From positions 310,001 to 374,000 of the forward strand of contig NW_026251733.1 of assembly GCF_025024155.1 (NCBI RefSeq): DNA of 64,000 nucleotides, given 5' to 3'. A model generated the notes under the pieces. The model ran no database searches. It saw only the letters and a program-made list of their open reading frames with translations, and had not been told where the DNA came from. Positions 12,201 to 23,790 of the stretch are shown here, piece by piece. The DNA is from Gamsiella multidivaricata. Lineage: Eukaryota; Mortierellomycota; Mortierellomycetes; Mortierellales; Mortierellaceae. How positions within the stretch are numbered: the stretch's first letter is position 1; every line of letters begins with the position of its first letter. A program made the position numbers and the translations under genes.

Positions 12201-13521
12201 TCGCACTGGGTTCAGCAGCAGCCATGCTGCAGGCGCTCATGCTAGCGCGATGACCAAAAGTCCGTCGGCCTCTATGGCCTCCAAGGGTGCATCGACCCCA
12301 AGCCTTGGGTCATTCAAGTCGCGCGAAAGTCTCTCCAAGAGCAGCACAGCCTCAAGGGAGCCCCAAATACGTCCCACTTCCCCTTCGCCGCCATCCAAGA
12401 AGTCCAGCTCAAAATCGACCTCACGCACAGCGCGGTCCAAATCTGACGCCACATACCGCGAAGGCTCTGAATCTCCGCGGACGCCAATGTCGGAGCTACC
12501 AATCACTGCTTCTCGCCTTATGTCGGCCGCTGCTTCATCAGAAATCCCATCGGTCCCTCCTGCAATGGTCAAGACATCCTTGTCGCCACCGCCTCGCCAG
12601 AGCTGGCGACGCTCGAAGTCCTTCAAGGGCTCGAACTCCCCTATAACAGCCATCGATACCAGCGTCACCACTGAGACGGAGCAGCAGAGTGGCGACCCTT
12701 TGTCATCGATCAACTTTACCAACCCCTCCACGACACACAGCTCGCCCATAGGCAACGTTAGCTCCAGTACGGGTTTTCCGGATTCTTGCTCTTTTAGCTC
12801 CATCTCCCAAAGCCATGGTCATCATGCCAGCTCGTTAGAAGACAGCACAGACTGTCGACCCAGTCAAGAACGGGAGCGAGTCGCTCCATTGAGTCCCCCA
12901 TTGTCGGGACTGAGCTCTCGTCTCCAGGGCACTCGTCATCAGCGATCTGTTGACAACCTGACTTCGGCATATTTCTATAAGCGTGCCTCTGAACTTAACG
13001 GTAATAATACCGCCACGAGCTCAAGCCCGTACCCTGTTCGCGACTCCCACGGTATCGCGGTCCCATCCTCGCTGCACTCGTCCACAAGGTCGCCTACGCT
13101 CGGATCCCCACCTTCCCCGAGCCCGAACACCTACATGTTCTCTTACAGCCACGATAACCACAGCCGAAAGTCGCCCTCACCGACGCGCTATGGAGGGTTC
13201 TCGCCCTCATCGTCACCCTCGCCCTCGGCGACCATGACTATGGCAAACACTCAACTCGGTTTATCTTTTGGCGCTACTGACCTGACGCCTCCCGAGAGTC
13301 GGTCCAGTAGTTTTGCCAACTCATCCGGACCCCATCATCCTCAAAGCCGTATGTTGGCGGACGATCCGTGGACACAGGCCATGGTGAACCGTGCGCAGGC
13401 CCAAACCAATTCTTCCTCCGCGGCCGGAAAGAGCTCAGGAAAGCATGACCGCTCTATGAGTCCTGTGTACGTCATGGACCCCAATGCCAGACCGTCTATT
13501 GCCAGGGCTACATCTGAGTAA
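9276..13521 (+). CDS. Receptor-like protein with about seven TM spans and a long disordered tail
   Basis: Three exons, 9276-10262, 10354-11176 and 11267-13521, give 1354 residues. The donors are GTAAGT and GTAATA, the acceptors are CTAG and TTTAG, and all phases agree. The N-terminus (residues 1-80) is Pro/Gly-rich, with NGTW at residues 27, 37 and 47 inside a tandem repeat. The first membrane span is at about 82-101. Six more hydrophobic segments follow; one is split by the first intron, where TLAF joins AYAVLNIFYFF. A hydrophilic loop of about 100 residues lies between spans 4 and 5. From about residue 420 on, the protein is a Ser/Pro/His-rich tail of roughly 900 residues, presumably cytoplasmic. 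The architecture suggests a plasma-membrane sensor, but I recognise no family signature, so receptor function is inference. PalH/Rim21-like pH sensors have a similar overall plan, without visible specific identity. Confidence 0.85.
9352..9430 (+). repeat. 30-bp in-frame tandem repeat (NGTWPPSPPL unit)
   Basis: Two complete, nearly identical 30-bp units and a partial third encode NGTWPPSPPL blocks. Each carries an N-glycosylation sequon in the predicted extracellular N-terminus of the membrane protein. Confidence 0.9.
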
Positions 13522-13574
13522 TGTCGCCGACCTGTACAAATGGTTTTACATGTATACCATAATTTACTTTTTAC

Positions 13575-13584
13575 AATAAATAAA
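13575..13584 (+). terminator. Overlapping polyadenylation signals
   Basis: Two overlapping AATAAA hexamers lie about 55 bp after the stop codon of the seven-span protein, in the short gap before the convergent ARL1 gene. Confidence 0.5.
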
Positions 13585-13764
13585 AGCGAAAAATTTAAAC
13601 TCCATTGTCCGGAATATCGTTTTCAGAGAAACAATGGTCAGCTTTGAACCTTCATAGCCACCCAGTTGGTATTCGAGGAAAGAGGATTTTTATCATTATA
13701 ATCTATGTAAAGAAAAAAAAGAAAAAAAAAGAGAGAAGGTGGCAAGAAGGAACGCCTGTCTTCT

Positions 13765-14969
13765 TTACTTCTGCATAATGTTGATAAGCCTACGACCACA
13801 AGGAGTAATTGGACAGTGTTAGTCAACAATATTGCCACTATAGCACATTCTAGTGATCACAACCTAAATCGCTTACCAGTCCAATCCCTCTGTCAGTCCT
13901 TCACCTTTGACGGCACTCGTCTTGTAAATGCTCCACTGGCGATTCATTAATGTGCTCAAACCAAGTGCATCCGAGACCTCAGCAGCAGTCATGGCACCGG
14001 CCATATCCTGTTTGTTCGCAAAGACCAACAAAGAGGCATCCTTGAGCTCCTCCTCCTCCAGCATGGCCATCAGCTCCTCCTTGGCGGTTGATACACGATC
14101 GCGATCCACAGAGTCAACAACGTAAATGACAGCGTCCGTGTTGGCATAGTAGCATCTCCAGTATGGCCGAATCGAAGTCTGTCCGCCCAGATCCCAGACT
14201 TGGAACTTAATATTTTTATATTGTACCGTCTCCACGTTGAATCCAATGGCTATGAGTATATGAGTATAAAGAGGACGCAAGGAGGCGTGAAAATTAGCGG
14301 CAGTGAGCAGCAATAACAATAATAATAATAATAATAATGACCAAAGTAATGAATGATATTGAGGCACACAGATTGCGAACCTAACCATGGTGTCAACCGC
14401 AGCCATGGTTTAACAATGATCAGCAAAGGGATCCCATATGTGCCAGCTCAAATAGAGGCTGGAATTCATCAGCGCTCTTTGGGAAGTAAAACGTTGACAG
14501 ATCTTTGGATCAAACTTACTGGGAATAGTTGTGACGACCTCACCGACCTGGAGTCTGTACAATATCGTAGTCTTTCCGGCGCCGTCCAAACCGAGGATCA
14601 AGATCCTGACCTCTTTGTCGCCCCACAGTCTTCCAAGGATGCGAGAGAAGATAGAACCTATTTTGTCAGCCGACGAGAGACGTAGAACAAGGAAAAACAA
14701 GCCGTGGGCCTTGTTAGAAATAAAATAAAAATAAAAACTGCCAAGCGCTGACGGCGAGACAGGCATCATAAGGCGATGCAGAGCAGTTATCGACGTCCCG
14801 GTGCTGAATAGTCCCATCCGGTTCGCCCCTCCCTTGGTCTGGGTCTGGTATATGAGGTTACTGTGCTGTCACTCGGGTCTCTCATTGCTGCCAGAGATGA
14901 TGACGCTGTGACTTCAATGTGCGCCCTCAGTCCTGATGCTGTTGGTTCTTCCAAACGCTGCTTACCCAT
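13765..14969 (-). CDS. ARL1: ADP-ribosylation factor-like GTPase ARL1
   Basis: A small Arf-family GTPase of the trans-Golgi that recruits GRIP-domain golgins and related effectors. Four exons, 14969-14966, 14657-14520, 14249-13877 and 13789-13765, give 179 residues, close to the usual 181-183. The first coding exon is only ATGG; splicing completes the Gly2 codon, and Gly2 is the expected N-myristoylation site ([10 protein letters not shown]). All GTPase motifs are intact: P-loop GLDGAGKT at residues 24-31, TIGFNVET with the switch I threonine, WDLGGQ, NKQD and TSAVKGEG. The stretch [18 protein letters not shown] is nearly identical to ARL1 in animals and yeast, and it separates this gene from ARF1 and other ARLs. 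The last exon encodes LINIMQK. The gene converges on the membrane-protein gene to its left. Confidence 0.95.
14312..14338. repeat. AAT microsatellite in an ARL1 intron
   Basis: About seven AAT/ATA units lie inside the second ARL1 intron, between the exons ending at 14520 and starting at 14249. Confidence 0.85.
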
Positions 14970-17900
14970 GTCGAGACTGAGGCAGATGCGGGATTATTAT
15001 GAAAAAAGTGCGGGTGTAAGGTTGCTTTTTGTTCAGCGAGTTGGTGGTGTGCGGTACAGGAACGATGTTGCAACAAGAATGGCTGACTAAAAAAGGTCGC
15101 CACACCATGAACAAACCCCCCTTAAGCTCACTTTCAGGACGGGTTAAACAGATCTCTGTACCTGCTGTGCTCTTGATATCACTCCTAGCAAAGGCATTCT
15201 TGAGAAGTAGCAGTATGACTTGAGGAGGGTACTTTGATTAGTTCTTCGTTAATGGTAACGGGATACAGGGATGTCTGTTGAAGTACAGCAATTGAGGGAC
15301 GAATATCTGGGACAGCACTGTTTGGTGTATATCCTTACTAAAGTCATTTTTTTATTCAAATGATGAATGCTGAGTATTACTTCGCCATGGGTGGAATTTA
15401 CACGGCAAATTATCAGCTATGTTCTTCCACCTGGGTTCCCATAGAACCTACCTAGTATGTGAAGTCGGATGGGCATATTCATCCAGAGCTACGCGTACTT
15501 CTTTTGCGTGATCCATCCATGTCCTTGAAATAGTTATTGAACAGCTATCTTTGCTCATCACTCACAGCGAGCGAACGACAGAACTGCAAGGCGGTACGAT
15601 CTCTTCACTAGCTATGGCAATTAAAAGAGCGACATGCGGCCAGTGCGGAGTGTGATACCGGCAATGAAAGGTATAATCCATTTATCTTATGCCGCCCTCC
15701 ATCCTTGCTGACAGTTAGTATCTATGAATGCCTGTTTTGTTGCAATATTGCTAATATCATCTCCTATTCCGCGCTAATCGACGCTCGATATCCCATCTCT
15801 GGAAACGGATATTGAAAAGAGGACGAGGACGAGGTATAGCAGAACTCAAAAGGAAGATAACATGGGCATGCGCAGTGAAGTCCAATGGCTTGAACGGTTC
15901 GAACTGTATCGTCGACCTTATGAGTGGACTGCTCTTTATTGTCTTTCATCGATCATGGATCGAGAAATGAGTCTTCACTCAGCGTCTTGTTTTCGATAGA
16001 CATATGACAAGGTTCTCCACATGATGACAGAATCTTGAGTGTATGGTCTAAGTAATGCTCTTTGTAAGGCTCGTGCTCATAGTAGTCTATCCTCTGTATT
16101 AGTCAATGACAAACAGCTTCAAACATGTGCAAGGGTGGATGGGTTGCTCTTGAGAATATGAACAGACGCATGCGCGGGCTCCAAATTAAAAACAAACCTG
16201 TTTACTCTCTCTGCACGCACCACTCTTTAAGAGCTTACATGTAGTCTTTACAATTGCCTTCTCAGATCACTCTTTTAAAAGGTCGATCTTGTGTTTTCTA
16301 TCTTTTCCTCAACCCCAATTTTTGTCGTTCGAAATGAAGCGACTCGGTCTAGTTTTCATATGCATGCACTACGGCAGCGATCCACTGCAAAGAAATCGCA
16401 CTGCATGTCCGCTTATGCGTCGATGTTTTTTATGTGTGTCTGTGCAACGTTGTGCAAGATAGAAGTCCAAAGTCAGGAAAAGTGCCTGGACTCGCTGGTT
16501 CTCTTTGCCACAATAAAAAAAAATGTCACCTATTCATTCTTTATGGTAAACGCCAGAATTTTTCGCCTTACCGTCTGCTACTTGTAGAACGTACGACATG
16601 AAAGGATCATTCGCTACAACTTGGTGTACAAACGCAGCAATTCCAAGAGGAAGGCTCTTCTGTGGTGCGGTGTGGAGCAAGGTTTATACCTTCATATGCA
16701 CCTTTTTCTTGTGTCTTTTCTGCCCATTCCATTGTCGTTTGATTTTACGCCCACATACCTTTCGGGACAGAGTCCTGAATGAAGTATCTTAGGATCACAC
16801 ACTGTAAGGGAAATATGCTGACTTGTAGAAACGATGACTGGCCTTCACCCCAAGAGAACCAGCCGTACTGCCCAGATGAAGGGCGAGCCTGTCAACCTAA
16901 AACAATACGGCTATGTCGCGTTAGCATATTTTTTTTTCCCCTTCTGACATGTCCTTGAAGTTTACAACAGCCAACTGAAATTAATATCGCATACATGGTG
17001 CCCGTTTACAGACGACAGAGGAACGGATGGTCGGTATTCAGCATGGGTCTTCATGCCAGCGCTGTTTATTCGCGTGTGTTAATTCATTCTTCGAGGGTAG
17101 ATGTGGTATATGTACGTGATGTAAACAAACCAGAGTTGGACCAACCACCGCGGATGTGGTGCTGGCTAACGAGGTCAAGTCTGCCCCATCCTCGGCAGCT
17201 ACACGCCGATGAATTGAATTAGCACACTTTCTTCAAATGCAGCAGTCCTCATGACCTGTTTTTCTCTTTTCTTCATGCTACACGATCCATGACCTCTCCC
17301 ACATTCTCCCACACGACATTGCCATGTTCAAGTGGAGTGGGGTAGGGAATGGCATATTTTTATGTCTTACTTCTCCACTCAAGCTTGGCTCTCTGACAAA
17401 CTATAAATTCGATTCGCCCAATGTCAAGCCAGATTATTATTCTGGCCTATTAAATAGGTTGCACATGCCTACAAAGCATTTTCTACGGTTAATACCTTTT
17501 TTCTTTAATCTGACAGTCGACCCTGAATGTCGTCCTTGTCTCTCTTTCTTCTCCACTTCTTCGCTTCCCTCCACTTCCTCACTCTTCCCCACTCCTCCAC
17601 GCTGTGCCGCCCACCCCACTTCCTTCTTGCGTTCCAACCAACCCACACATTTATCACGCGTTAATCAAAGTCCGAACCCTCTTGTCGATTCCCTTCACAC
17701 CCTCACCCTTCCCCTGCTTTGGTCCATTCGACACTCTCCACCAATCGATCTCACGTCCGCCTGTGCCTGAAGACTGTTGGTACGTGAAACTTCCACCCTC
17801 TGGCGGTAGAACACGGCTTTGCCATTTCCCCTTTCTCTCTGATTTCAAAATCCTCTTCCCCTTCCTCCTTCTCCCTTCCTGTCCTGGTATTTTATAAGAT

Positions 17901-18642
17901 CCTACTTCCTCAGAGCCCTATTTCGTTGCTTTTTGTATTGTGCAAGCACTCCGCGATATTGCCATGTTATTGCTTAAGCAGCATTGCACTGCTTACGAGC
18001 ACATTTTGCTGTTTGAATGTGTTGTACCTCAGCCTTTGTGCTATCTTGTTTCTCTTTTTTAAAAATCATGGGGTCCGTGGACATGCATGCAATCGTACTC
18101 TTTTCCTCCGAGCTCAGTGCCGATGCCCAGTAGCCTCGACTGTTCGCCTCGGAGTGCAAACGGAGATGGCGAAAGAGTAGCTAAAAGGTCAACCTGACTG
18201 ACTATGGCCAGCAAAGGGAGTCAAGAGAGGTCAAGAGGGGCAGCAAACGATAATAACAACTCTTAATTATACTTCCCACCAAAAAAAAAAAAAAAAAAAA
18301 AAAAACCTTGCCCTGGCTGGTTCCCACCGATCGATCGAGGAGCGGACAAGTCGGCCTTATGGTCAACTACTACGTAGACTTCATGTAGACTGATGTGCTC
18401 TCTAAACCATAAATCCTTCCACCCAACCGTCGTTTGGGTGGTACTGGGTTGAAAGCAACCAGCCGTATTTCTCCGCTTCCAGCTCCTTCTCCACGTCCTA
18501 TCGGACTCCGTCTCGGTTTACTCATAGTTTAACCAGATAATACCACTGATATTAACGGCCATTAGCTTCCATCTATACACTGAACACCTAGTAGTTGACA
18601 ACAAAACACACCACACTAATATACACGCATACACCCGCCATC
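14970..18642. other. Intergenic, no gene recognised
   Basis: About 3.7 kb without a supportable gene. Open frames are short, and no domain or spliced model was found on either strand. The right part is pyrimidine-rich (about 17520-17910). A run of 25 A (18281-18305) and an inverted repeat (18419-18441) lie just upstream of the pseudokinase gene. This part is the likely promoter of that gene. Confidence 0.5.
18419..18441. promoter_or_regulatory. Perfect 8-bp inverted repeat upstream of the pseudokinase gene
   Basis: CCACCCAA and TTGGGTGG flank a 7-nt spacer about 200 bp upstream of the start codon at 18643. The symmetry could mark a dimeric regulator site or a hairpin in the 5' leader. No known motif is assigned. 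Confidence 0.35.
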
Positions 18643-21063
18643 ATGACAGTCGCAGTATCAACAGTCGACCCTCAAATCCTTGAGACTCTCCAGCAAACAG
18701 CACCGCAAATCCCCTTCGAGGAGATCACCCGTCTGGTCTACAACACATATGTACCTGGCCGATTTGGTAAGATTCACACTGGCCGATGGAAGGACAACGA
18801 CGTCGAGCTTAAACAGCCCTTTGGAGAGCACGCCGCGATCGAAAAAGAGGTTCGCCTTCTACACAAGCTGAGACACTGTCCTCAAATCCTCCGTCTTTAC
18901 GGATACACCATCGACTCTACAACCTCAATCGTCTACCTTGTTGTGCAACACAATGAACACGGCACTCTGCATTCATATCTGCTCAACTTCCACCCTCATC
19001 TCACCTGGTCAGATCGATACAATCTGGCCATGGATATTGCACTCGGCCTTCGCTACCTACACCACAAAGGCTGCAGGCATCGTCACCTCCATTCTGCGAG
19101 CATCCTCATCGACACAAATGGCTCGGCCGTCCTTTCAGATTTCGGCAACAGCAAGGACTCTGAGGTCATTTCATCACGCGAACACACTACTCGCATGGCA
19201 TATCTTGCACCAGAGCGACTCACCAAGACCGCAGCGCGCTATTCAATGGAGTGTGATATCTATTCCCTGGGAGTGGTCCTTTGGGAGATCTCCAGTGGGC
19301 GACCTCCTTATGAAGATCTCATCACGCCACAAAATATTCAAAGCGGCGCTCTCACCTCTTTGGCGCAAAACATCGTTGCTGGCCGTCGTGAACGTCCAGT
19401 CGCAGGCACGGACCCCTTGTACGAGGAGCTGTACACGCGATGCTGGCACCCAAATCCTCAGGAACGTCCATCGGTCGAGTGGATCATACAAACCCTCGGC
19501 GTGTTATTGAAGCAGCCATCGAGCGGCGTCATTTGTCAGCTGGAAGACTTGAGCATTCGTAAGTAAACTTGTCTAAGCATGTTACGACTATAACAAGGAT
19601 CGCTACTCCGCTCCATTATTTTAACCGAAGTAAACTAATCCCGCCTGTTAGTAGATGACGAACCGAATGTGACGCCGTCCGCGAAGACGACGAAGGCCCC
19701 CAACAGCAGTTCAACGTCTATGGTGGTTAGTGTTGGCAGATCGCCTTCGTACGAGAACGATTTGGGCGCCCCGAGTCCCCTCATCCGATCGCGCGAAGTT
19801 CTTCTCTCACCACGAGAACCTGATTACCCACCGCCTCCGCCACCCATGCCTCCACCAATTCCTCCAGTCTCTCAACGTCGTAAGCTTTCGGTAGCCCCAT
19901 CGTTTGCTCCATCCACACGTTCCATGTCCATTAGCAGCGGGAGTTCAAGTGGATCGTCAGTGAGCAGTAGTCCAGCTGTTCCAGCAAGAGATGCACGCCG
20001 AATGTCCACCGTGCACGCGCAGCACTCCGCAGAAATCCCTCAATACAACGTTCCCCTAAAGCGACGCAGCCCACAAACCATCTGGGAAGCCTGTCAGGAA
20101 GGAAACGCGGACCTTACAGAATGGCATATCCTCACGACGGGCGCCAATCCGGATGGACTGGTGTCCTTGCCTGCATACTCGATGCTTGCTGAGGTTGCAC
20201 CCATTCATGTCGCGTGCTTTTTCCAGCCTGATACCCTCACGGATGTTCTCAAAACCCTTCAGCGAAATGGTGCCAACATGGAGCTTCTCACGACCTTGAC
20301 AAAACAATCAGCACTCCACATCCTTCTCGAGCACGCCACCAACTATGACCTCGCTCTGGAAGTGGCAAAGTATCTCATGCTGGAATGTAAATTGGGCGTC
20401 AACGATCCTGATAACCGAGGACTCACGCCATTCCACAAGTATATCAAGAATCCTCATCTGAGCGGCATCAACTCTGTTGCGGCATCGGAGCTCTATGTGC
20501 TACTGCGCGACCGCGGTGAAGCAAACTTGAGCCTGGAATCTCATCATGAGGGCAATGCTCTCGGCATGACGGCGCGTTACCTTCGCGTGGATCTGATGAA
20601 ACTGTTCTTGCTGACTGATATCTCTTGCTCGGATTCAAAGAGCCTTGCATATGCGGCTAGTGTGGTTGAGGCGCCCTTGAGCGACAGTCGTTCTTCCAAG
20701 TCTGCGCAGGATTTGTGTCGCGCAATCCTCGCCGAGTGGAAAGGAGAGCGTGGCGAGACGAAACGGATGGTCATGGCGGAGCGGATTCTGGAGCATCAAG
20801 GCCTCACTGCCTCATCTTCAGCTGGGCCAGCAGCGTCCTCTCCATCTCTTACTCCCGTTGGCCCTTCGTCAAAGGGTCGCAAGCAAGGAGGTCTTTTGAG
20901 TCTCGGCAAATCAAGCAAGGTGGCAAAAGATGACGCCACCCCGGCACTCACCCCGTTACCCGCCAAGATGGCCACAGAGGTGGACGTTGCCAAGAAGATC
21001 TTGCAGAGCACATCGGTTAAGCAGCGGAAGCTGAAGAACTTGATCGCAGATTCTGGTTTTTAG
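18643..21063 (+). CDS. TKL-like pseudokinase fused to ankyrin-type repeats
   Basis: Two exons, 18643-19558 and 19652-21063, give 775 residues. The start is the ATG in CCATCATGACA; the frame stays open upstream but has no earlier ATG. Residues about 30-300 form a kinase fold close to tyrosine-kinase-like enzymes. Glycine loop (PGRFGKIHTG), Lys57 in VELK, Glu69, DFG at 166-168, YLAPERL and DIYSLGVVLWE are all present. The catalytic loop reads HRHLHSASILI where HRDLxxxNILI is expected, so the catalytic Asp (residue 148 is His) and the metal-binding Asn (residue 153 is Ser) are both replaced. This predicts a pseudokinase that may bind nucleotide but is unlikely to phosphorylate. A Ser-rich, polyproline linker (PPPPPMPPPIPP) then leads to degenerate ankyrin repeats at about residues 440-640 (WEACQEGNADLTEW, APIHVACFF, SALHILLEH, GLTPFHKY). 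The likely role is a scaffold. The second exon has two possible acceptors 3 nt apart. Confidence 0.88.
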
Positions 21064-21193
21064 AGAACAGGCTGCATAGTCTGTTATGTATCCCGAGGAT
21101 GAGCACCCTTTGCGTTTCTTAGATAGCCTACGGAATCCCTCCTTATTCAGTTGTATATACATAATTTTACCTCGCGGCGATTCAGCCAATGTT

Positions 21194-21199
21194 AATAAA
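21194..21199 (+). terminator. Polyadenylation signal
   Basis: AATAAA about 130 bp after the stop codon of the pseudokinase gene. Confidence 0.45.
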
Positions 21200-21657
21200 C
21201 AGCATCGACATGCCTCAATCCTTTGAGTGCCCCTAGACATGACGGATTATCGCCGCTCTTTTTTTTAAAGGCTTTGCCCTTTGCGTATACCAATCTGCAG
21301 TCCGCCGCTAAGACCTCTCGGCGATGGATCGTCCACAAAGAAACGCGCACCAAATACGAGACCAGAGGGATTATACAGTAGAGATAATGATACCTGTCGA
21401 CGACAGCCTGCACTAATCTCTCCGATAGGCATTCCACTGATACGTACCATAAAATAGAAAAGACTGCACCTTTAACAGAATTCTTAGAGAAACCCAGCAT
21501 CGATGATGGCTCTGTCTATGGCGACGTCTTCGTATTCAGCAAACGCTCGAGTCAACCTTTTCTCGAGCAAGGAAAAGCATAATACCGAGTCGCAATTTTC
21601 AGCGGGATTCAAAGAATAATTCGCCCATTAAAAAGTCGCTGTTAACGCATTTCGGAC

Positions 21658-23790
21658 ATGATTTCTCTTGCACTTTTGGTCCCCTTTGTCAACCGATTCT
21701 TCTGCCTCCGCCAAAATCCAATTGCCATCACTTACACCGTCGTCTTATCGGTGAGTCTGTCGATAGCTAGGTTCATGCCCAATGTCCTGTCCACCCAGCA
21801 GTTTCACATGTTTGAAAAGTGATGCTCTCTCGATCCAGGGTCCTTCAACATCAAGGGGCACGCGCTTATCGGCACAGCGACGACATGCTGCTCAGGAGGC
21901 GCCAATGCAGTCAATGTTATAGTTTTTCAGAGAAAGTATTACGGCAGTGGCCAGGATTTTCTCGCAGGGTTCATATCCATCCTCATAACCCAGATCACAG
22001 ACTTCACTCTTGCGAGGATACTCAGAAAGCCTCCGATCAAGCCCGCACACATGATCTGGCCAGCTAATTTAGTAACAATGGTCCTGTTCAGGACTATACA
22101 TGAGGATGCGGACACACGTACAGGTGGATCGGAAGCTCCAAGGTAAGAAGGAGGCAGGTAATGGATGGACTGGATTCTGTTTTTTGGCTGTGTCGCTGCT
22201 GGCTCATATGCATGGTATTGGTTCACCGACTATATCTTCCTGATCCTGATAGCTGCTTCCATCTTGCGCTGGATCAATCCCAAGAGCGCTATGCTGTCGC
22301 AGCTCATGACGCCGAACAGCCTGAGAATCGGAACGCTTCCGTTTGACTGGGCAACTTCGGCATCGGCATTGCCACCGTTGGTGACCGCGTGGTAGGCGCA
22401 GACGGACATCCTGGTGGGATTCGTGCTGGTGACATGGATTATTACTCCTGCAGAGTACCGTTTCAATTTATGAGGGGATTGAATATGTTTCTGACCTTGA
22501 CCGCAGAGCTGTTGAAGGAGGATAGGGCGGGCTATAACAAGGCCATAGATATGACCAACAACGTCCTTGGCCCGGCCAAGTATAAAGCCTATAGACCCCT
22601 TTGCATAGACTCCTTTTTTTTTGAGAATTCATTTCAAGGCTATGAACCAAAAGAAGGACTCAAACATTTGAGATACTTTCTCCTTTCGGTGATCATCATT
22701 GTTGTTCAGATAGCTAAGGAGTCGGGTTCGTAGGAGTGACAGCGACGCTGAGACATGTCAGATTGCACCACGGAAGGATATCCGGGACCAATGCAGAGCA
22801 GCTATTTCGATAAAAGACCACGAAACCCATTCACGCTTGATGATGGAGTACAGGGAAGTGCCGCAATGGCATGGTGTACATGTTCTCAGCTGGACCCAAC
22901 AAGGAGCGCAATGTAGGGTACTCATTAATGGGCCCTTCTTTACTTACAACGTACGTAACAGGTGGTACGCGCTGCTGCACATAATCTCTCTGTCCTTGTT
23001 AACATTTGTGGCCGTAAAATGGAACTACCTACCATGGTAATACCTTTCCGTCTCGTAATCGGCTTCACCGTTGCGCTCCCCGTGGGTGTCTTTCAGGCAA
23101 TCACAAACCAGTAGCCAGGACTGAACATGATCACTGACTACGTTATTGAATGCCTGATGTCCGGACACCCGGTCGCCAATGTAGCTTTTAAAGCTTGCGG
23201 ATACGTCATCAACATCTAGGCGTTTGCAGTTCACGCGGGATCTCAAACTAGAGCATAACGTGAAGTTCCCGCCTAGAATTATGTTCATAGTGCAAGTGAT
23301 CTCAATCCTCGCTGGACTGATTAATCTAGCGACAACTTGACTGGCTGCTAGAGTCGCAGTTTAATATGTGGACCAAAGCTGGACGCCCCTGGACCAACCG
23401 CAACACGAGCAGTAAGTGCCAAAAAACGCGTCGTGAGCAAGTTGCGTGTTGGTCTTCTGCTCTACATCTGTAATCTAGGATATAATTGGACCTTCCAAAG
23501 TGCTTGGAGCTGGACCCTTGTACTTAATGGCTTCTTAATTGGCGCCTTGTTGCCCGTGCTACTCTGGCTGCTGTGTCGTTGTTATCTACATGTCTTTTTT
23601 TTTTTTTTTGCGTGAAATACATTTTCCGGTGGTAGAGGCGGTACAACTACGTGACCACCGCAGCTATGGACTACGGGCGTAGCGCTCTCGGGACTCGTGT
23701 GTTACTTCTTGCTGCAGGTTAAGAAAAGAGATGGTACTCCCAACTATGTATGGATTTGGCTTCGTTTGCATACAATACGGAATTCTGACC
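21658..23790 (+). pseudogene. Decayed oligopeptide transporter (OPT family)
   Basis: Successive segments on the plus strand match the order of an OPT proton-coupled oligopeptide transporter but are cut by stops and frameshifts. Recognisable blocks are VPFVNRFFCLRQNPIAIT (about 21680), DPGSFNIKGHALIGTAT followed by MIWPANLVTMVLFRTIH (21830-22100), YIFLILIAASILRWINPKS then MLSQLMTPNSLRIGTLPFDW (22230-22360), DILVGFVLVTWIITPAEYRF (after 22395), YKAYRPL (22580), MEYREVPQW (22840), VGVFQAITNQ then GLNMITDYVI and VANVAFKACGYVINI (23085-23215), FLIGALLPVLLWLL (23530) and NYVTTAAMDYG (23645). In-frame stops include TGA at 21820 and TAG at 22393, the latter where the family has a tryptophan pair. Several later stops and shifts follow. 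No splice pattern rescues it. An intact copy would have imported tetra- to pentapeptides. Exact ends are uncertain. Confidence 0.85.

Noticed and set aside
12237..12803. 188-codon minus-strand frame
   Set aside because: It is antisense to the Ser/Pro-rich tail of the seven-span protein; GC-rich low-complexity coding DNA often leaves the opposite strand open.
14410..14817. ARL1 start at the ATG at 14817 (MGLFSTG)
   Set aside because: That frame runs through an intron; the ATGG exon at 14966-14969 gives the canonical [11 protein letters not shown]-terminus.
15891..15915. GGTTCGAAC match suggestive of a tRNA T-loop
   Set aside because: No acceptor stem, anticodon arm or spacing for a tRNA could be found around it.
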